Source of the DNA: Prevotella sp.
GTDB lineage: Bacteria > Bacteroidota > Bacteroidia > Bacteroidales > Bacteroidaceae
DNA length: 39,813 nt
Direction: 5' to 3'
Assembly: GCA_017458005.1 (NCBI GenBank)
Contig: JAFTGH010000050.1
Coordinates: forward strand, 1 to 39,813
The notes under the pieces are model-generated. The model did no database searches. It saw nothing but the letters and a program-made list of their open reading frames with translations, and was not told where the DNA came from. Position 1 is the stretch's first letter. Each line of letters opens with the position of its first letter. The translations under genes were made by a program, and so were the position numbers. Of the stretch, positions 24,564-33,164 are shown one piece after another.

Positions 24564-25762
24564 CTCTTCTCGCCCTTATGAATTCCGTAGTAAACTCTAA
24601 GAGGAGTGGAACTTACTTTGATAAAGCCTTTTGCCTCATCGGCTGTCCAACCCGTCTGGGTCTCGCCATACTCACCCAGTTTCGATTTTGTCAGGTCGTT
24701 GTCGGAATCGATACCAACCGTCTCAAAGCCATAGGGACGAAGTTTTAGAATAGCCGTACCCGTCACGTTACGCTGTGAGGAAGTCAGCATTGCCTCAATA
24801 TCGGGCATCACTGGCTCCAGATACTGGCTCTCATGCAAGAACATGCCATACCAGTTGGCAACTTGATCCTTCCAATATTGCTGCCATTTGCTCAGTGTTG
24901 ACTTCTCCAACAGACGGTGTGCCTCAATAATCAGTTTCGGGGCTGCTGCCTCAAAACCAACACGTCCCTTAATACCGATAATGGTATCGCCAACGTTGGC
25001 ATCACGTCCGATGGCATAGGAGGCACCAATCTCCTCAATCTTTTGGATAGCCTTTATCTTATCATCGAACTTTTCTCCATTTACACCAACAATCTCACCT
25101 TTCTCAAATTGTATCTTCAACAGCGATTCCTTCTCGGGATTGGTGACATGCTTCAAATAGGCTTCCTCTGGAAGCCCCTGAGTAGGATCGAGCAACTCAC
25201 CACCACAGATACTGGTGCCCCAGATTCCTACATTATAGGAATATTTCAATTTAGTGAAGTCTGCAAAGAAGCCATGCTCGTTCAGATAGTCTACCTCCTC
25301 CTTACGAGTCAGTTTCCTATCACGGGTCAGCGTGATAATCTCCACACCTGGAGCCATCACAAGGAAAGTCATGTCGAAGCGAATCTGGTCATTGCCAGCG
25401 CCCGTGCTTCCATGGGCGATAGCATCGGCACCAATCTCCTTAGCATAGCGGGCAATGGCTATTGCCTGGAAAATACGCTCAGAACTAACGGAGATGGGAT
25501 AACAGTTGTTGCGGAGCACATTACCAAAAATCATATATTTCAGAGATTTCTCGTAATACTCCTGCGTCACGTCAAGAGTTACATATGCCTTGGCACCCAA
25601 CTTATAGGCGTTCTCCTCATTCGTCTTCAATTGCTCGGCACTGAAACCACCTGTATTGGCGCATGCCGCATATACATCCCAGCCATCCTGGGTCAGTTTC
25701 ATCACGGTGTAGGAGGTGTCAAGACCTCCCGAAAATGCTACTACTACTTTCTTGTTAGCCAT
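24560..25762 (-). CDS. argG: Argininosuccinate synthase
   Basis: A 400-residue ATP-dependent ligase that joins citrulline and aspartate. The N-terminal P-loop is VVAFSGGLDTSYTV (about 6-19). Other family motifs are GSTGAGNDQIRFD and the LFHESQ-like FLHESQYLEPVM. Length is typical. It follows the GNAT gene with an octamer-repeat junction and overlaps argC. argH, argB and argE' are not in this window. Confidence 0.95.
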   Translation of the reverse strand: MANKKVVVAFSGGLDTSYTVMKLTQDGWDVYAACANTGGFSAEQLKTNEENAYKLGAKAYVTLDVTQEYYEKSLKYMIFGNVLRNNCYPISVSSERIFQAIAIARYAKEIGADAIAHGSTGAGNDQIRFDMTFLVMAPGVEIITLTRDRKLTRKEEVDYLNEHGFFADFTKLKYSYNVGIWGTSICGGELLDPTQGLPEEAYLKHVTNPEKESLLKIQFEKGEIVGVNGEKFDDKIKAIQKIEEIGASYAIGRDANVGDTIIGIKGRVGFEAAAPKLIIEAHRLLEKSTLSKWQQYWKDQVANWYGMFLHESQYLEPVMPDIEAMLTSSQRNVTGTAILKLRPYGFETVGIDSDNDLTKSKLGEYGETQTGWTADEAKGFIKVSSTPLRVYYGIHKGEKR

Positions 25763-25800
25763 ATCTTATCTGTTTTTTACTTTTTTACCTTTTTACTTTT
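25763..25800 (-). repeat. Octamer tandem repeat (GGTAAAAA/AGTAAAAA) at the GNAT-argG junction
   Basis: On the minus strand the junction reads AAAAGTAAAAAGGTAAAA, then AAGTAAAAAAC, before the argG start. The GNAT stop codon is the first TAA inside the repeat. It is the same repeat family as the two junctions around the XRE-cupin gene. Confidence 0.72.
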
Positions 25801-26398
25801 CATCCAACGCTTTGATGCGTGCAATTACATCCTCAGGGATCTTTGCCGGGAGATGCTCCTCTGGGTCGTAAAGCATAGCAGTACAGATGCAGTATTTGCG
25901 ACCTGTACGATGCAGTACATCCACATTGACACATCCCTCGCAGCCTCGCCAGAAAGCCTCATCATCCGTCAGATCAGCAAAGGTCACTGGCTGGTAGCCC
26001 AACTCCGTGTTCATCTTCATGACAGCAGCGCCACTCGTCAGCGAGAAGATTTTGGCATGAGGCCAACGGGTTCTCGCCAAGGAGAAGGTCATATCCTTGA
26101 TCTTCTTTGCCACGCCAAGTCCCCGAAAGTCGGGATGAACTATCAGACCACTTGTCGTCACATATTGTTTGTTACCCCAAGTCTCAATATAACTGAAACC
26201 AGCAAAACGGTTATCACTCAGGGCAATCACGGCTTTTGCCTCCTTCATCTTTGTAGTGAGATACTCATGAGTACGTTTGGCTATACCCGTACCACGTACC
26301 TTCGCAGCATCGGCAATAGTCTGAAGGATGGTATCAACATACTTCTCATGCTCTGGTCCTGCTACTAATACTTGTATTTCTTTTTCTTGTTGTTCCAT
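25793..26398 (-). CDS. GNAT acyltransferase, probable N-acylglutamate (succinylglutamate) synthase
   Basis: A 201-residue GNAT-fold protein with the acyl-CoA binding motif GLIVHPDFRGLGVAKKI (around residues 84-101). It lies between argR and argG, and no classical argA or argJ is visible. Bacteroides homologues in this position were proposed, from fitness data as I recall, to make N-succinylglutamate, the first committed intermediate. That would match the succinyl-type argF' here. The C-terminal half is rich in cysteine and unlike ordinary GNATs. The function is inferred from position and family. Confidence 0.75.
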   Translation of the reverse strand: MEQQEKEIQVLVAGPEHEKYVDTILQTIADAAKVRGTGIAKRTHEYLTTKMKEAKAVIALSDNRFAGFSYIETWGNKQYVTTSGLIVHPDFRGLGVAKKIKDMTFSLARTRWPHAKIFSLTSGAAVMKMNTELGYQPVTFADLTDDEAFWRGCEGCVNVDVLHRTGRKYCICTAMLYDPEEHLPAKIPEDVIARIKALDEK

Positions 26399-26415
26399 CT
26401 CTACTTCGAACCTCT

Positions 26416-26892
26416 TTACTTCATATTTGGTACAACTTCGCTCAAGGCATCGATTACCACATTTTTATTGATACCTTGCTTAATGACAATAAAGATTGTG
26501 TCATCACCTGCTATCGTGCCAAGTATCGACTCTATATGATTGTTGTCAATATTGTAGGCAATACTACTGGCATAACCTGGACGTGTCTTGATAACCCCCA
26601 TATTACCAGAGAAATTGATGCTTACAAAACCGGGCACCTGCATCATCTCTTTGGCACTTTGAGGTGTACTGACACGTTTATACATTGTCTCATTAGGCAA
26701 TACATAGACATAATTGCCACGCATGGAAGCGGCTTTGGCAACCTTCAACTGCTTTAAGTCACGACTCAAAGTGGCTTGAGTAAGTTGAAATCCCTCATTC
26801 TTCAACGCTGTCAGCAACTCTTCCTGACTGCCTAACTCCTGACTGGAGATAATCATTCGCAGTGCCTCTAATCTGTCATTTTTTACTTTCAT
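26416..26892 (-). CDS. argR: Arginine repressor
   Basis: A 158-residue ArgR. It has a winged helix-turn-helix N-terminus (SSQELGSQEELLTALKNEGFQLTQATLSRDLKQLKV, about 15-50) and a C-terminal arginine-sensing hexamerisation domain with the GTIAGDDTIFIVI motif (about 124-137). It is the first gene of the cluster and is expected to repress the cluster when arginine is plentiful, including itself through the palindromic arms in its own promoter. Confidence 0.95.
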   Translation of the reverse strand: MKVKNDRLEALRMIISSQELGSQEELLTALKNEGFQLTQATLSRDLKQLKVAKAASMRGNYVYVLPNETMYKRVSTPQSAKEMMQVPGFVSINFSGNMGVIKTRPGYASSIAYNIDNNHIESILGTIAGDDTIFIVIKQGINKNVVIDALSEVVPNMK

Positions 26893-26919
26893 CCTTGGTA
26901 TATTTATTCAAATGGCGGT

Positions 26920-26971
26920 GCAAAATTATACATTTTTCTGCATATACACAAACTTTTTTGTATAATTTTGC
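26920..26971 (-). promoter_or_regulatory. argR operon promoter with a perfect 13-bp inverted repeat (candidate ArgR operator)
   Basis: On the minus strand TTTG (26949-26952) lies 20 bases from TAATTTTG (26921-26928), a good Bacteroidota promoter. GCAAAATTATACA (26920-26932) and TGTATAATTTTGC (26959-26971) form a perfect 13-bp inverted repeat separated by 26 bases; the proximal arm covers the -7 element. Each arm resembles the ARG box consensus (TGAATwwwwATTCA-like). ArgR autoregulation here is inference. Confidence 0.7.
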
Positions 26972-26989
26972 CTTCACCGACTATAAATA

Positions 26990-27655
26990 CTAAGGAAGGA
27001 AGATACGCTCTATCATTCCATCATAGGTCGGAAGGGTCAGTCGGATAGTATCTAACTGTACCGTATCGGGTAGAAGAATGCTCACATAGCGACGAGTCGT
27101 ATAATACTCGGGAATACCTGCTTGGTCATGCAGGAAGCGAAAACAGGCTGTTCGAGTTTGGTCGGCATTAAGCCGGATGGTATCTTGCGCCAGTCCCACA
27201 CTATGCACACCATCCTCTCCATCCACCTGTCCCGTCTTCAGCAATAATCCAAGATTGACATATTTTCCACTATGACTGAGCCATGCACTCTCCACGCCAA
27301 TAGGGTCTTCGGGTTGTTTCTCCAGTTTCCAATGCTCACGAGCACGAAGGGTGGGAACAGTGCCAAGAGACACAGCCTCGGCAGTCGCATCACTAAGTAT
27401 ATTAAAATAGAGGACGGCACGATAGGTGGTATCCGCCTTTTGTATCCATGAGGCTGAGACAGATGGGGTCAATGTATAGCGATTACCGTCATCGGTCAAG
27501 AAGTTCGTTGCCTCCTTTTGGGAGTTAATCGTCAAATCAACTAACTCTGCCTGCATCAAGGAGTATTTCCCCTCTCCTTTGTCATAGGCATCCGTCGTGC
27601 ATGCCGTGAATACAGACAGCCATAACAGGGCTGTATACCATAACGTTTTTCTCAT
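26990..27655 (-). CDS. NigD-like lipoprotein
   Basis: A 221-residue protein with a lipoprotein signal (lipobox VFTAC, Cys19). The body has the layout of NigD-like Bacteroidota proteins, with an OB-fold-like first half (YTLTPSVSASWIQKADTTYRAVLYFNI) and a beta-rich second half. It is probably anchored in the cell envelope; the function is unknown. It overlaps the acyltransferase gene by four bases and is the last gene of that operon. Confidence 0.75.
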   Translation of the reverse strand: MRKTLWYTALLWLSVFTACTTDAYDKGEGKYSLMQAELVDLTINSQKEATNFLTDDGNRYTLTPSVSASWIQKADTTYRAVLYFNILSDATAEAVSLGTVPTLRAREHWKLEKQPEDPIGVESAWLSHSGKYVNLGLLLKTGQVDGEDGVHSVGLAQDTIRLNADQTRTACFRFLHDQAGIPEYYTTRRYVSILLPDTVQLDTIRLTLPTYDGMIERIFLP

Positions 27656-28821
27656 CGGGCGGCAAGGTAATTACGGAGAGGGTTAGCATACATTGTCAGC
27701 ATCCGTTCCCGGAGAAAAGCCTCATCCTTGTTAGGGATGTTGATCTTCGCCAACTGAGCGGAGAGGTATTCCTCGAAGCGGGTAACATCAGCGGGAGTGT
27801 AATTCTCAGAAGAACTAGTATCCTTAGTAGAGCCAGAATTCTCCAAGAGGTCCAGTGCGATATAGTTACAAGGGTACAGGTGGTAGTGGCGATGTATCTC
27901 CATATCCATCCGCTGCGCCACCGTTTTGAAGAAATCATTCTTAGGAAAATCTTTCAACTCATCCATCCACTCATTAATAGGAGTCCCACAATGATAATGT
28001 ACCCTACCCTTATAGCCGAAGATGCCCGTCTTCATATTGTCGAGATCATCCTGTTTGCTCTTCTTAAAAGAGGGATTGTCACGCTTCTGCTGAAACTCCT
28101 GCGCTTTCAGATAGTCACAAGGATCATACTCATAACTAATGGTCAAGGGTACGATATTCAAATCGCGTAATTGGTCAGTGAAAGACCCCTCGCCACCCAT
28201 GGCGAGCATCTTCAGTACAGAATCCTGAGTACGGTCGTCAGAGTCTTTTGCCCTACCCTCTCGTTGAGCAATCCATATATTCTCTTTCTTTTGTGTGACG
28301 GCATAGTGGATATAGCGACTCATCAACTGACTACTGCGCATCATCTCATGGGCAGTCAGTCCACGACGAACCGTAAATGCCTTGTTCATCCTCACCAGTC
28401 GCCTGATCCACGGATAGATGAGCAGGTTATCACCAATACCAATCTCTACCGTTGTCGGATAGCCATGCCGATTGAGCAGTACATCCAAGAAAGCGGAGTC
28501 AAGCACTATGTCACGATGATTGCTGACAAACGTGAAACGTTGCTCTGGCTGTTGACAGAGTGCAGAGTCATTGAATGTGAGACCATCTGAATGCTTCCGA
28601 ATGATATAATTGACGATGGGCTTCATAAAACGAAGTTGGAAGTCAAGAGGTGTCTTTATCCCTGTGAAGGCAAGGCGCAACAAGCCATTACGTATCGTCT
28701 TCGGCAACCAAGGCACAAAACCCTGGAGTATCTTTGAGAACTGGCGGTCATTGATCAGTTCCTCAAACGCCTGCTTCATCTCCCCCTCCTCGTAAGGGCG
28801 TATCTCATCAAACTCGTTCAT
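27652..28821 (-). CDS. Glycerolipid acyltransferase family protein (PlsC/PlsB-like)
   Basis: A 389-residue protein with acyltransferase motifs: SNHRDIVLDSAF (variant of HX4D, about 99-110), an AQREGRAKDSDDRTQD stretch similar to the EGxxxS substrate block, and LNIVPLTISYEYDP. It is annotated in relatives as a 1-acylglycerol-3-phosphate acyltransferase. Length and insertions suggest a distinct branch. It would act at the inner membrane in phospholipid or envelope lipid acylation. It lies between ddl and the NigD-like gene in a tight operon. Confidence 0.8.
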   Translation of the reverse strand: MNEFDEIRPYEEGEMKQAFEELINDRQFSKILQGFVPWLPKTIRNGLLRLAFTGIKTPLDFQLRFMKPIVNYIIRKHSDGLTFNDSALCQQPEQRFTFVSNHRDIVLDSAFLDVLLNRHGYPTTVEIGIGDNLLIYPWIRRLVRMNKAFTVRRGLTAHEMMRSSQLMSRYIHYAVTQKKENIWIAQREGRAKDSDDRTQDSVLKMLAMGGEGSFTDQLRDLNIVPLTISYEYDPCDYLKAQEFQQKRDNPSFKKSKQDDLDNMKTGIFGYKGRVHYHCGTPINEWMDELKDFPKNDFFKTVAQRMDMEIHRHYHLYPCNYIALDLLENSGSTKDTSSSENYTPADVTRFEEYLSAQLAKINIPNKDEAFLRERMLTMYANPLRNYLAAR

Positions 28822-28822
28822 T

Positions 28823-29815
28823 CTAAGAGAATTGGTTTTCTACTATATCTGTCAATACATCTGTCATAGAGAGACCTGCCGCACGTACTTGCTGAGGTAT
28901 GAAACTAGTAACGGTCATTCCTGGTGTCGTATTCACCTCCAGCATGGATATCCTACCTTCAGGAGAAATGATGTAATCAATACGGATGATGCCATTGCAA
29001 TGCAGAATGTCATAGATATGACTGGTAATCTCACGAACACGGCGGGTGATACTCTCCGACAGTCGTGCCGGGGTAATCTCCTGAACTTGTCCGTTATATT
29101 TAGCGTCGTAGTCGAAGAACTCATTCTGTGTCACCACCTCAGTAGCGGGGAGCACGACAGATTTCTCCTTCGTCTTATAGACACCAATAGATATCTCCGT
29201 ACCCTCCAAGAACTGCTCCACCATCACCTCAGGACTTTCCATCATCGCCTTACGGATTGCAGGAGCAAGTTGGTCCTTCTCCTTGACCTTCGACACTCCA
29301 AAGGATGAGCCGTCGGCGGCAGGCTTGACGAAACATGGCATACCAATACGCTGCTCTATTTCATCGTCACTGACCAGTTCCTCATACCCCTTACGAATCA
29401 AGAGGGAGTCTGCGACAGCAATACCATAGCCACGCAAATATTGATTGAGGACGAACTTGTCAAACGTCATCGCCTCCACCAAGACACCACTGGTACTATA
29501 GGGAACTCCTACCAGATCAAAGTAGCCTTGCATGATACCGTTCTCACCTGGCGTGCCATGGATTGTGATATAAGCATAGTCGAAGCGCATTGCCTTTCCG
29601 TTCTCCATAAAAGAGAAATCGTTACGGTCGATGCGTGCCGTCGTTCCATCGTGCAACTCGACATTCCAGTTCTGTCCTTTCACATCGACGATATATACAT
29701 TATAGCGATCTTTGTCGAAAAAAGAATAAAGACCTTGTGCAGAGCGCAATGAGACATCATGCTCAGAAGAGTCGCCGCCACAGACAATAGCAATAACACG
29801 TTTTAAATTTTTCAT
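28823..29815 (-). CDS. ddl: D-alanine--D-alanine ligase
   Basis: A 330-residue ATP-grasp ligase that makes D-Ala-D-Ala for peptidoglycan. Visible: IVCGGDSSEHDVSLRSA (N-terminal domain), the HGTPGENGIMQGYFDLVGVPY loop, FVKPAADGSSFGVSKV (ATP-binding), and LEVNTTPGMT at the end. The length is standard. It starts 1 base from the acyltransferase gene and 4 bases after the rluD-type gene, so it lies within a housekeeping operon. Confidence 0.96.
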   Translation of the reverse strand: MKNLKRVIAIVCGGDSSEHDVSLRSAQGLYSFFDKDRYNVYIVDVKGQNWNVELHDGTTARIDRNDFSFMENGKAMRFDYAYITIHGTPGENGIMQGYFDLVGVPYSTSGVLVEAMTFDKFVLNQYLRGYGIAVADSLLIRKGYEELVSDDEIEQRIGMPCFVKPAADGSSFGVSKVKEKDQLAPAIRKAMMESPEVMVEQFLEGTEISIGVYKTKEKSVVLPATEVVTQNEFFDYDAKYNGQVQEITPARLSESITRRVREITSHIYDILHCNGIIRIDYIISPEGRISMLEVNTTPGMTVTSFIPQQVRAAGLSMTDVLTDIVENQFS

Positions 29816-29819
29816 ATAT

Positions 29820-30878
29820 TTAGTTTTTTTCGATATTACGATAATAATTTCTCCATTTCTCTATCAACGCCTCCATATCCTCCGCAAGAGGAGACGTGAA
29901 ATCCATCTGCTCCCCTGTCACTGGATGAACAAAGCCCAAAGTACGGGCATGCAGTGCTTGACGGGGACACCGTTTGAAACAATTCTGGATATATGCCTTA
30001 TAGGAGGCGGTACGCTCTCCCCGCAAAATCTCCGTTCCGCCATAACGCTCATCACCAAAGAGCGGATGCCCGATATGTTTCATGTGGGCTCGTATCTGAT
30101 GCGTCCGTCCTGTCTCCAAGCGGCATTCCACCAATGTGACATAACCGTAGCGCTCCAGTACCTTATAATGGGTGATGGCACTCTTTCCTATCTCTGAGCC
30201 AGGAGGGAAGACTGCCATCCGCAGCCGGTCTTTCGGGTCTCTCCCGATATTTCCCTCTATACGCCCTGTGTCCTCTGTGAAGTTTCCCCATACCAGCGCA
30301 TTATAACTGCGATGTGTATCATGGTTGAAGAACTGCGCACCCAGTTCCGTCTTCGCCTCTGGTGTCTTGGCTATGACCAGCAGTCCACTGGTGTCCTTGT
30401 CAATACGATGCACCAGCCCCACCGACGGGTCGTTGGGGTCATAAGAAGGCAGGTCACGCAGATGCCATGCAATAGCATTGACCAGTGTGCCATGGAAATT
30501 CCCACATCCTGGATGCACTACCAGTCCTGCAGGTTTATTAATCACCATCAACTGGTCGTCCTCATAGACAATATCCAGTGGGATATCCTCTGGTTCTATT
30601 GTTGTATCATAATGCGGACGGTCTAGCATCAAGGTGATGACATCTCCTGGACGCACTTTATAATTGCTCTTGACGGGTTTGCCATTGACCTGTATAAAAC
30701 CAGCGTCAGCGGCTTTCTGGATACGATTGCGAGAAGAGTGCTGGACATGCTCTGACATGTACTTGTCGATACGAACAGGCTCCTGACCGCGATCTACTTC
30801 CATCCGTAGATGTTCATAGAGCGCGCCTTGCTCCTCGTCATCCTCCATCAAGGTGATATCTTCCAGTTCCTCGGTCAT
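29820..30878 (-). CDS. rluD: RluA/RluD family 23S rRNA pseudouridine synthase
   Basis: A 352-residue protein with an N-terminal S4 RNA-binding domain (about 35-87, VRIDKYMSEHVQHSSRNRIQK) and the catalytic domain with HRIDKDTSGLLVIAKT (catalytic Asp160). It isomerises uridines in 23S rRNA. The symbol is the nearest subfamily; the exact target cannot be read from the sequence. It overlaps the PASTA gene by four bases. Its last codons (RNIEKN) come from a short ATATCG-type octamer tract like that at the proA-argF' junction. Confidence 0.92.
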   Translation of the reverse strand: MTEELEDITLMEDDEEQGALYEHLRMEVDRGQEPVRIDKYMSEHVQHSSRNRIQKAADAGFIQVNGKPVKSNYKVRPGDVITLMLDRPHYDTTIEPEDIPLDIVYEDDQLMVINKPAGLVVHPGCGNFHGTLVNAIAWHLRDLPSYDPNDPSVGLVHRIDKDTSGLLVIAKTPEAKTELGAQFFNHDTHRSYNALVWGNFTEDTGRIEGNIGRDPKDRLRMAVFPPGSEIGKSAITHYKVLERYGYVTLVECRLETGRTHQIRAHMKHIGHPLFGDERYGGTEILRGERTASYKAYIQNCFKRCPRQALHARTLGFVHPVTGEQMDFTSPLAEDMEALIEKWRNYYRNIEKN

Positions 30879-31567
30879 GGTGCTGTTACCTCCTCAAAGT
30901 CATCCACCTCATCTGCCGTAGACGGCTCATTCATTCCCTCTGTTGGATCTGCCTCATAGGTAGGCTCCACATAGTCGCTTATCGCGCCATCATCCTCGTC
31001 ATACGAACCTGTTCCTATCATCAGTGTCAATGGATAATCAATAGGAATACGGTCACCATTCGACACCCGTCGACCTCGGCAGATAATGCCATATACCCAG
31101 TCTTTCTCTCCCACAACCTTCTGTGGCTCTGTCAGTTTAAAACCCATCGCCATCAACTTAGCCTCCGCCTCACGGAAACTGGAGTTGTCCACAATATCAG
31201 GGATTGCGAAAGTAGGAGAAGAGGGAGAGTTGACCGTCACATAAATAGTATGTCCCGACTTCACCTTTGTACCGACACCTGGTGTCTGCGCCAAGATACA
31301 ATCAGCAGGAACCGTCTTCACATAGCCAGAATCGCTGACCACGATATTCAGGTCATTTTCCTCCAGCAAGAGTCTTGCTTTCAGGTAAGACATACCTTTC
31401 AAGTCGGGCACGTCAATGCCTTCTCCATGATGGGTGTAAAGAGCCAGACCGAATTTCACGCCCATACATAACAATATGATGACCACCACCATGGCAAGCA
31501 GGTTAATAGGCACATAAAAACGTCCCATCTTACTGCCTATCTTGCTAAAGAATTCCTTCGCGTTCAT
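30875..31567 (-). CDS. PASTA-domain membrane protein
   Basis: A 230-residue protein with one N-terminal membrane segment (about 19-40, LLAMVVVIILLCMGVKFGLAL). Two PASTA repeats follow (about 50-118 and 119-190; for example VPDLKGMSYLKARLLLEEN, and FAIPDIVDNSSFREAEAKL), then an acidic tail of about 45 residues. PASTA domains bind peptidoglycan fragments. Its kinase domain is absent, as usual for this Bacteroidota family. As first gene of the operon with ddl it fits a cell-wall role. Confidence 0.88.
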   Translation of the reverse strand: MNAKEFFSKIGSKMGRFYVPINLLAMVVVIILLCMGVKFGLALYTHHGEGIDVPDLKGMSYLKARLLLEENDLNIVVSDSGYVKTVPADCILAQTPGVGTKVKSGHTIYVTVNSPSSPTFAIPDIVDNSSFREAEAKLMAMGFKLTEPQKVVGEKDWVYGIICRGRRVSNGDRIPIDYPLTLMIGTGSYDEDDGAISDYVEPTYEADPTEGMNEPSTADEVDDFEEVTAP

Positions 31568-31600
31568 TATTATATATTATATATACAATTATCCAAACGG

Positions 31601-31631
31601 CAAAAATACGAAGAAAAGTTGAGATAACAAA
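31601..31631 (-). promoter_or_regulatory. Promoter of the PASTA-rluD-ddl operon
   Basis: On the minus strand TTTG (31628-31631), a 19-base spacer and TATTTTTG (31601-31608) match the consensus. It lies 34 bases before the PASTA start, which sets the right-hand limit of the housekeeping operon. Confidence 0.75.
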
Positions 31632-31936
31632 GCGAATTTGGAAGTTTAACGCAGTTCAGCCCATAAATAAAGGCAATACAGGGAAAAACGAGGAAGTTCA
31701 ATTTTGGGCTGAAAGCAAATTTGGGAGGATTGAAGAAGTAGTTAGGTTGCCAAATCGTAACCCCGAAAGTAGCCAAAACAGCGAGTTAAACTTTGTTAAG
31801 TGGCTACGCAATTCTAGGTAAAACAGGGCACCTTTCACCGCCCGTTTCTAATGCCTCATACTGCTACATTTTGCATAGCGATGGATTCAAAAAAAGAATG
31901 TAGTTTTGCAGCCAGAATTTAAAATGTAAGTGAAGT
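31632..31936. other. Intergenic boundary between the host operon and the integrated element
   Basis: This 305-base gap has no supported gene; the minus-strand frame 31570-31776 overlaps the promoter and is rejected. The left attachment site of the element should lie here, since the integrase starts at 31937. No direct repeat with the window's right end is apparent, so the site is not identified. A TAGTTTTG -7-like element lies about 20 bases before the integrase gene, without a clear -33 element. Confidence 0.4.
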
Positions 31937-33160
31937 ATGAGTAGATCAACTTTCAACATCCTCTTTTATGCCAATAAGAGCAAAGAGAAAAACGGAATTG
32001 TCCCCATCATGGGACGTGTGACAATCAACGGCACTCAAAGCCAGTTCAGTTGTAAGAAAAGCATTCCACTGGAAATGTGGGACGTGAAAGGCAACTGTGC
32101 CAAAGGTCGTAGCAAGGAAGCCTTGCAACTTAACCGTGACCTTGACAACATCAAGGCACAGATTATCAAGCACTATCAGCATCTTTCGGATAGAGAGGCT
32201 TTCGTGACGGCAGAAATGGTGCGCAATGCTTATCAGGGCTTGGGCAACGAGTACGAGACATTGTTAGGTGCATTCGACAAAGATAATGCCAAGTTGCTAC
32301 AACGTGTGGGAAAAGACCGTTCAATGGCAACATACAGGACATTGGTACGCGCCAGGAACCATGTGGCTGTATTCGTCAAAAGCCACTATAAGCGAACTGA
32401 TATTGCCATGAAGGAACTTACCCCCGACTTCATCAAGGACTTCTCCGTGTTCCTGGCCAATGAGCGGAATCTCCATTACGGCTCAATTTGGACAACCGTC
32501 ATCTGGGTGAAGGGTGTCGTAATGAGAGCGCATCAAAACGGACTGATTCCCCGCAACCCGTTTGCGCAGTTCCATCTGCCCCGCAATGTAAAGGAGCGTG
32601 AGTATCTGACGGAGGACGAACTGAAGCAGGTGATGATGCATCCGTTCGAGAATGCCGAACTTGCTTTCATCAGAGACATCTTCGTGTTCGCCTCATTCAC
32701 GGCATTGTCGTTTGTGGATATTCAGGAACTGACCACCGACGAGATTGTTGATGTGAACGGTGACAAATGGATTATCGGTAAACGACGCAAGACAGGCATA
32801 CCATTTCAGGTGAAAATGATGGATGTTCCCTTGCAGATTATCGAGCGATACAAGCATCTACAGGAAGACAACCTGGTATTTGGCAAGATTAACTACTGGA
32901 CGGTCTGTAAGAAGATAAAGACCGTTATATCTGAGTGTGGCATCACAAAGTCCATCTCAATGCACTGTGCGAGACATGGCTACGCGACCTTGGCACTTTC
33001 AAAAGGGGTTCCTATTGAGAGCGTAAGCAGTGTCTTGGGTCATACGAACATCATCACGACTCAGATATATGCGAAAATCACAGCACAGAAGTTGGACACT
33101 GACTTGACCATGCTGAACGACAAACTCAACGCATCATTCAGTAATATCAAAATGGCATAA
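31937..33160 (+). CDS. Tyrosine-recombinase integrase of a mobilizable element
   Basis: A 407-residue integrase with an arm-binding domain (about 1-100, STFNILFYANKSKEKNGIVPIMGRVTI), a core-binding domain (about 105-210) and a catalytic domain. Catalytic residues visible are Lys285, His343 and Arg346 (HCARHGY), His369 (LGHT) and Tyr378 (QIYAKI). The box I arginine is replaced by Ser258 (FTALSFVDI), as in IntDOT of Bacteroides. It integrates or excises the downstream mobilization genes. Beyond residue ~105 it is clearly related to the shorter recombinase at 5669-6664. Confidence 0.92.
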   Translation: MSRSTFNILFYANKSKEKNGIVPIMGRVTINGTQSQFSCKKSIPLEMWDVKGNCAKGRSKEALQLNRDLDNIKAQIIKHYQHLSDREAFVTAEMVRNAYQGLGNEYETLLGAFDKDNAKLLQRVGKDRSMATYRTLVRARNHVAVFVKSHYKRTDIAMKELTPDFIKDFSVFLANERNLHYGSIWTTVIWVKGVVMRAHQNGLIPRNPFAQFHLPRNVKEREYLTEDELKQVMMHPFENAELAFIRDIFVFASFTALSFVDIQELTTDEIVDVNGDKWIIGKRRKTGIPFQVKMMDVPLQIIERYKHLQEDNLVFGKINYWTVCKKIKTVISECGITKSISMHCARHGYATLALSKGVPIESVSSVLGHTNIITTQIYAKITAQKLDTDLTMLNDKLNASFSNIKMA

Positions 33161-33164
33161 CATT

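Noticed and set aside
31570-31776. 68-codon minus-strand frame
   Set aside because: It covers the promoter of the PASTA operon and low-complexity sequence.
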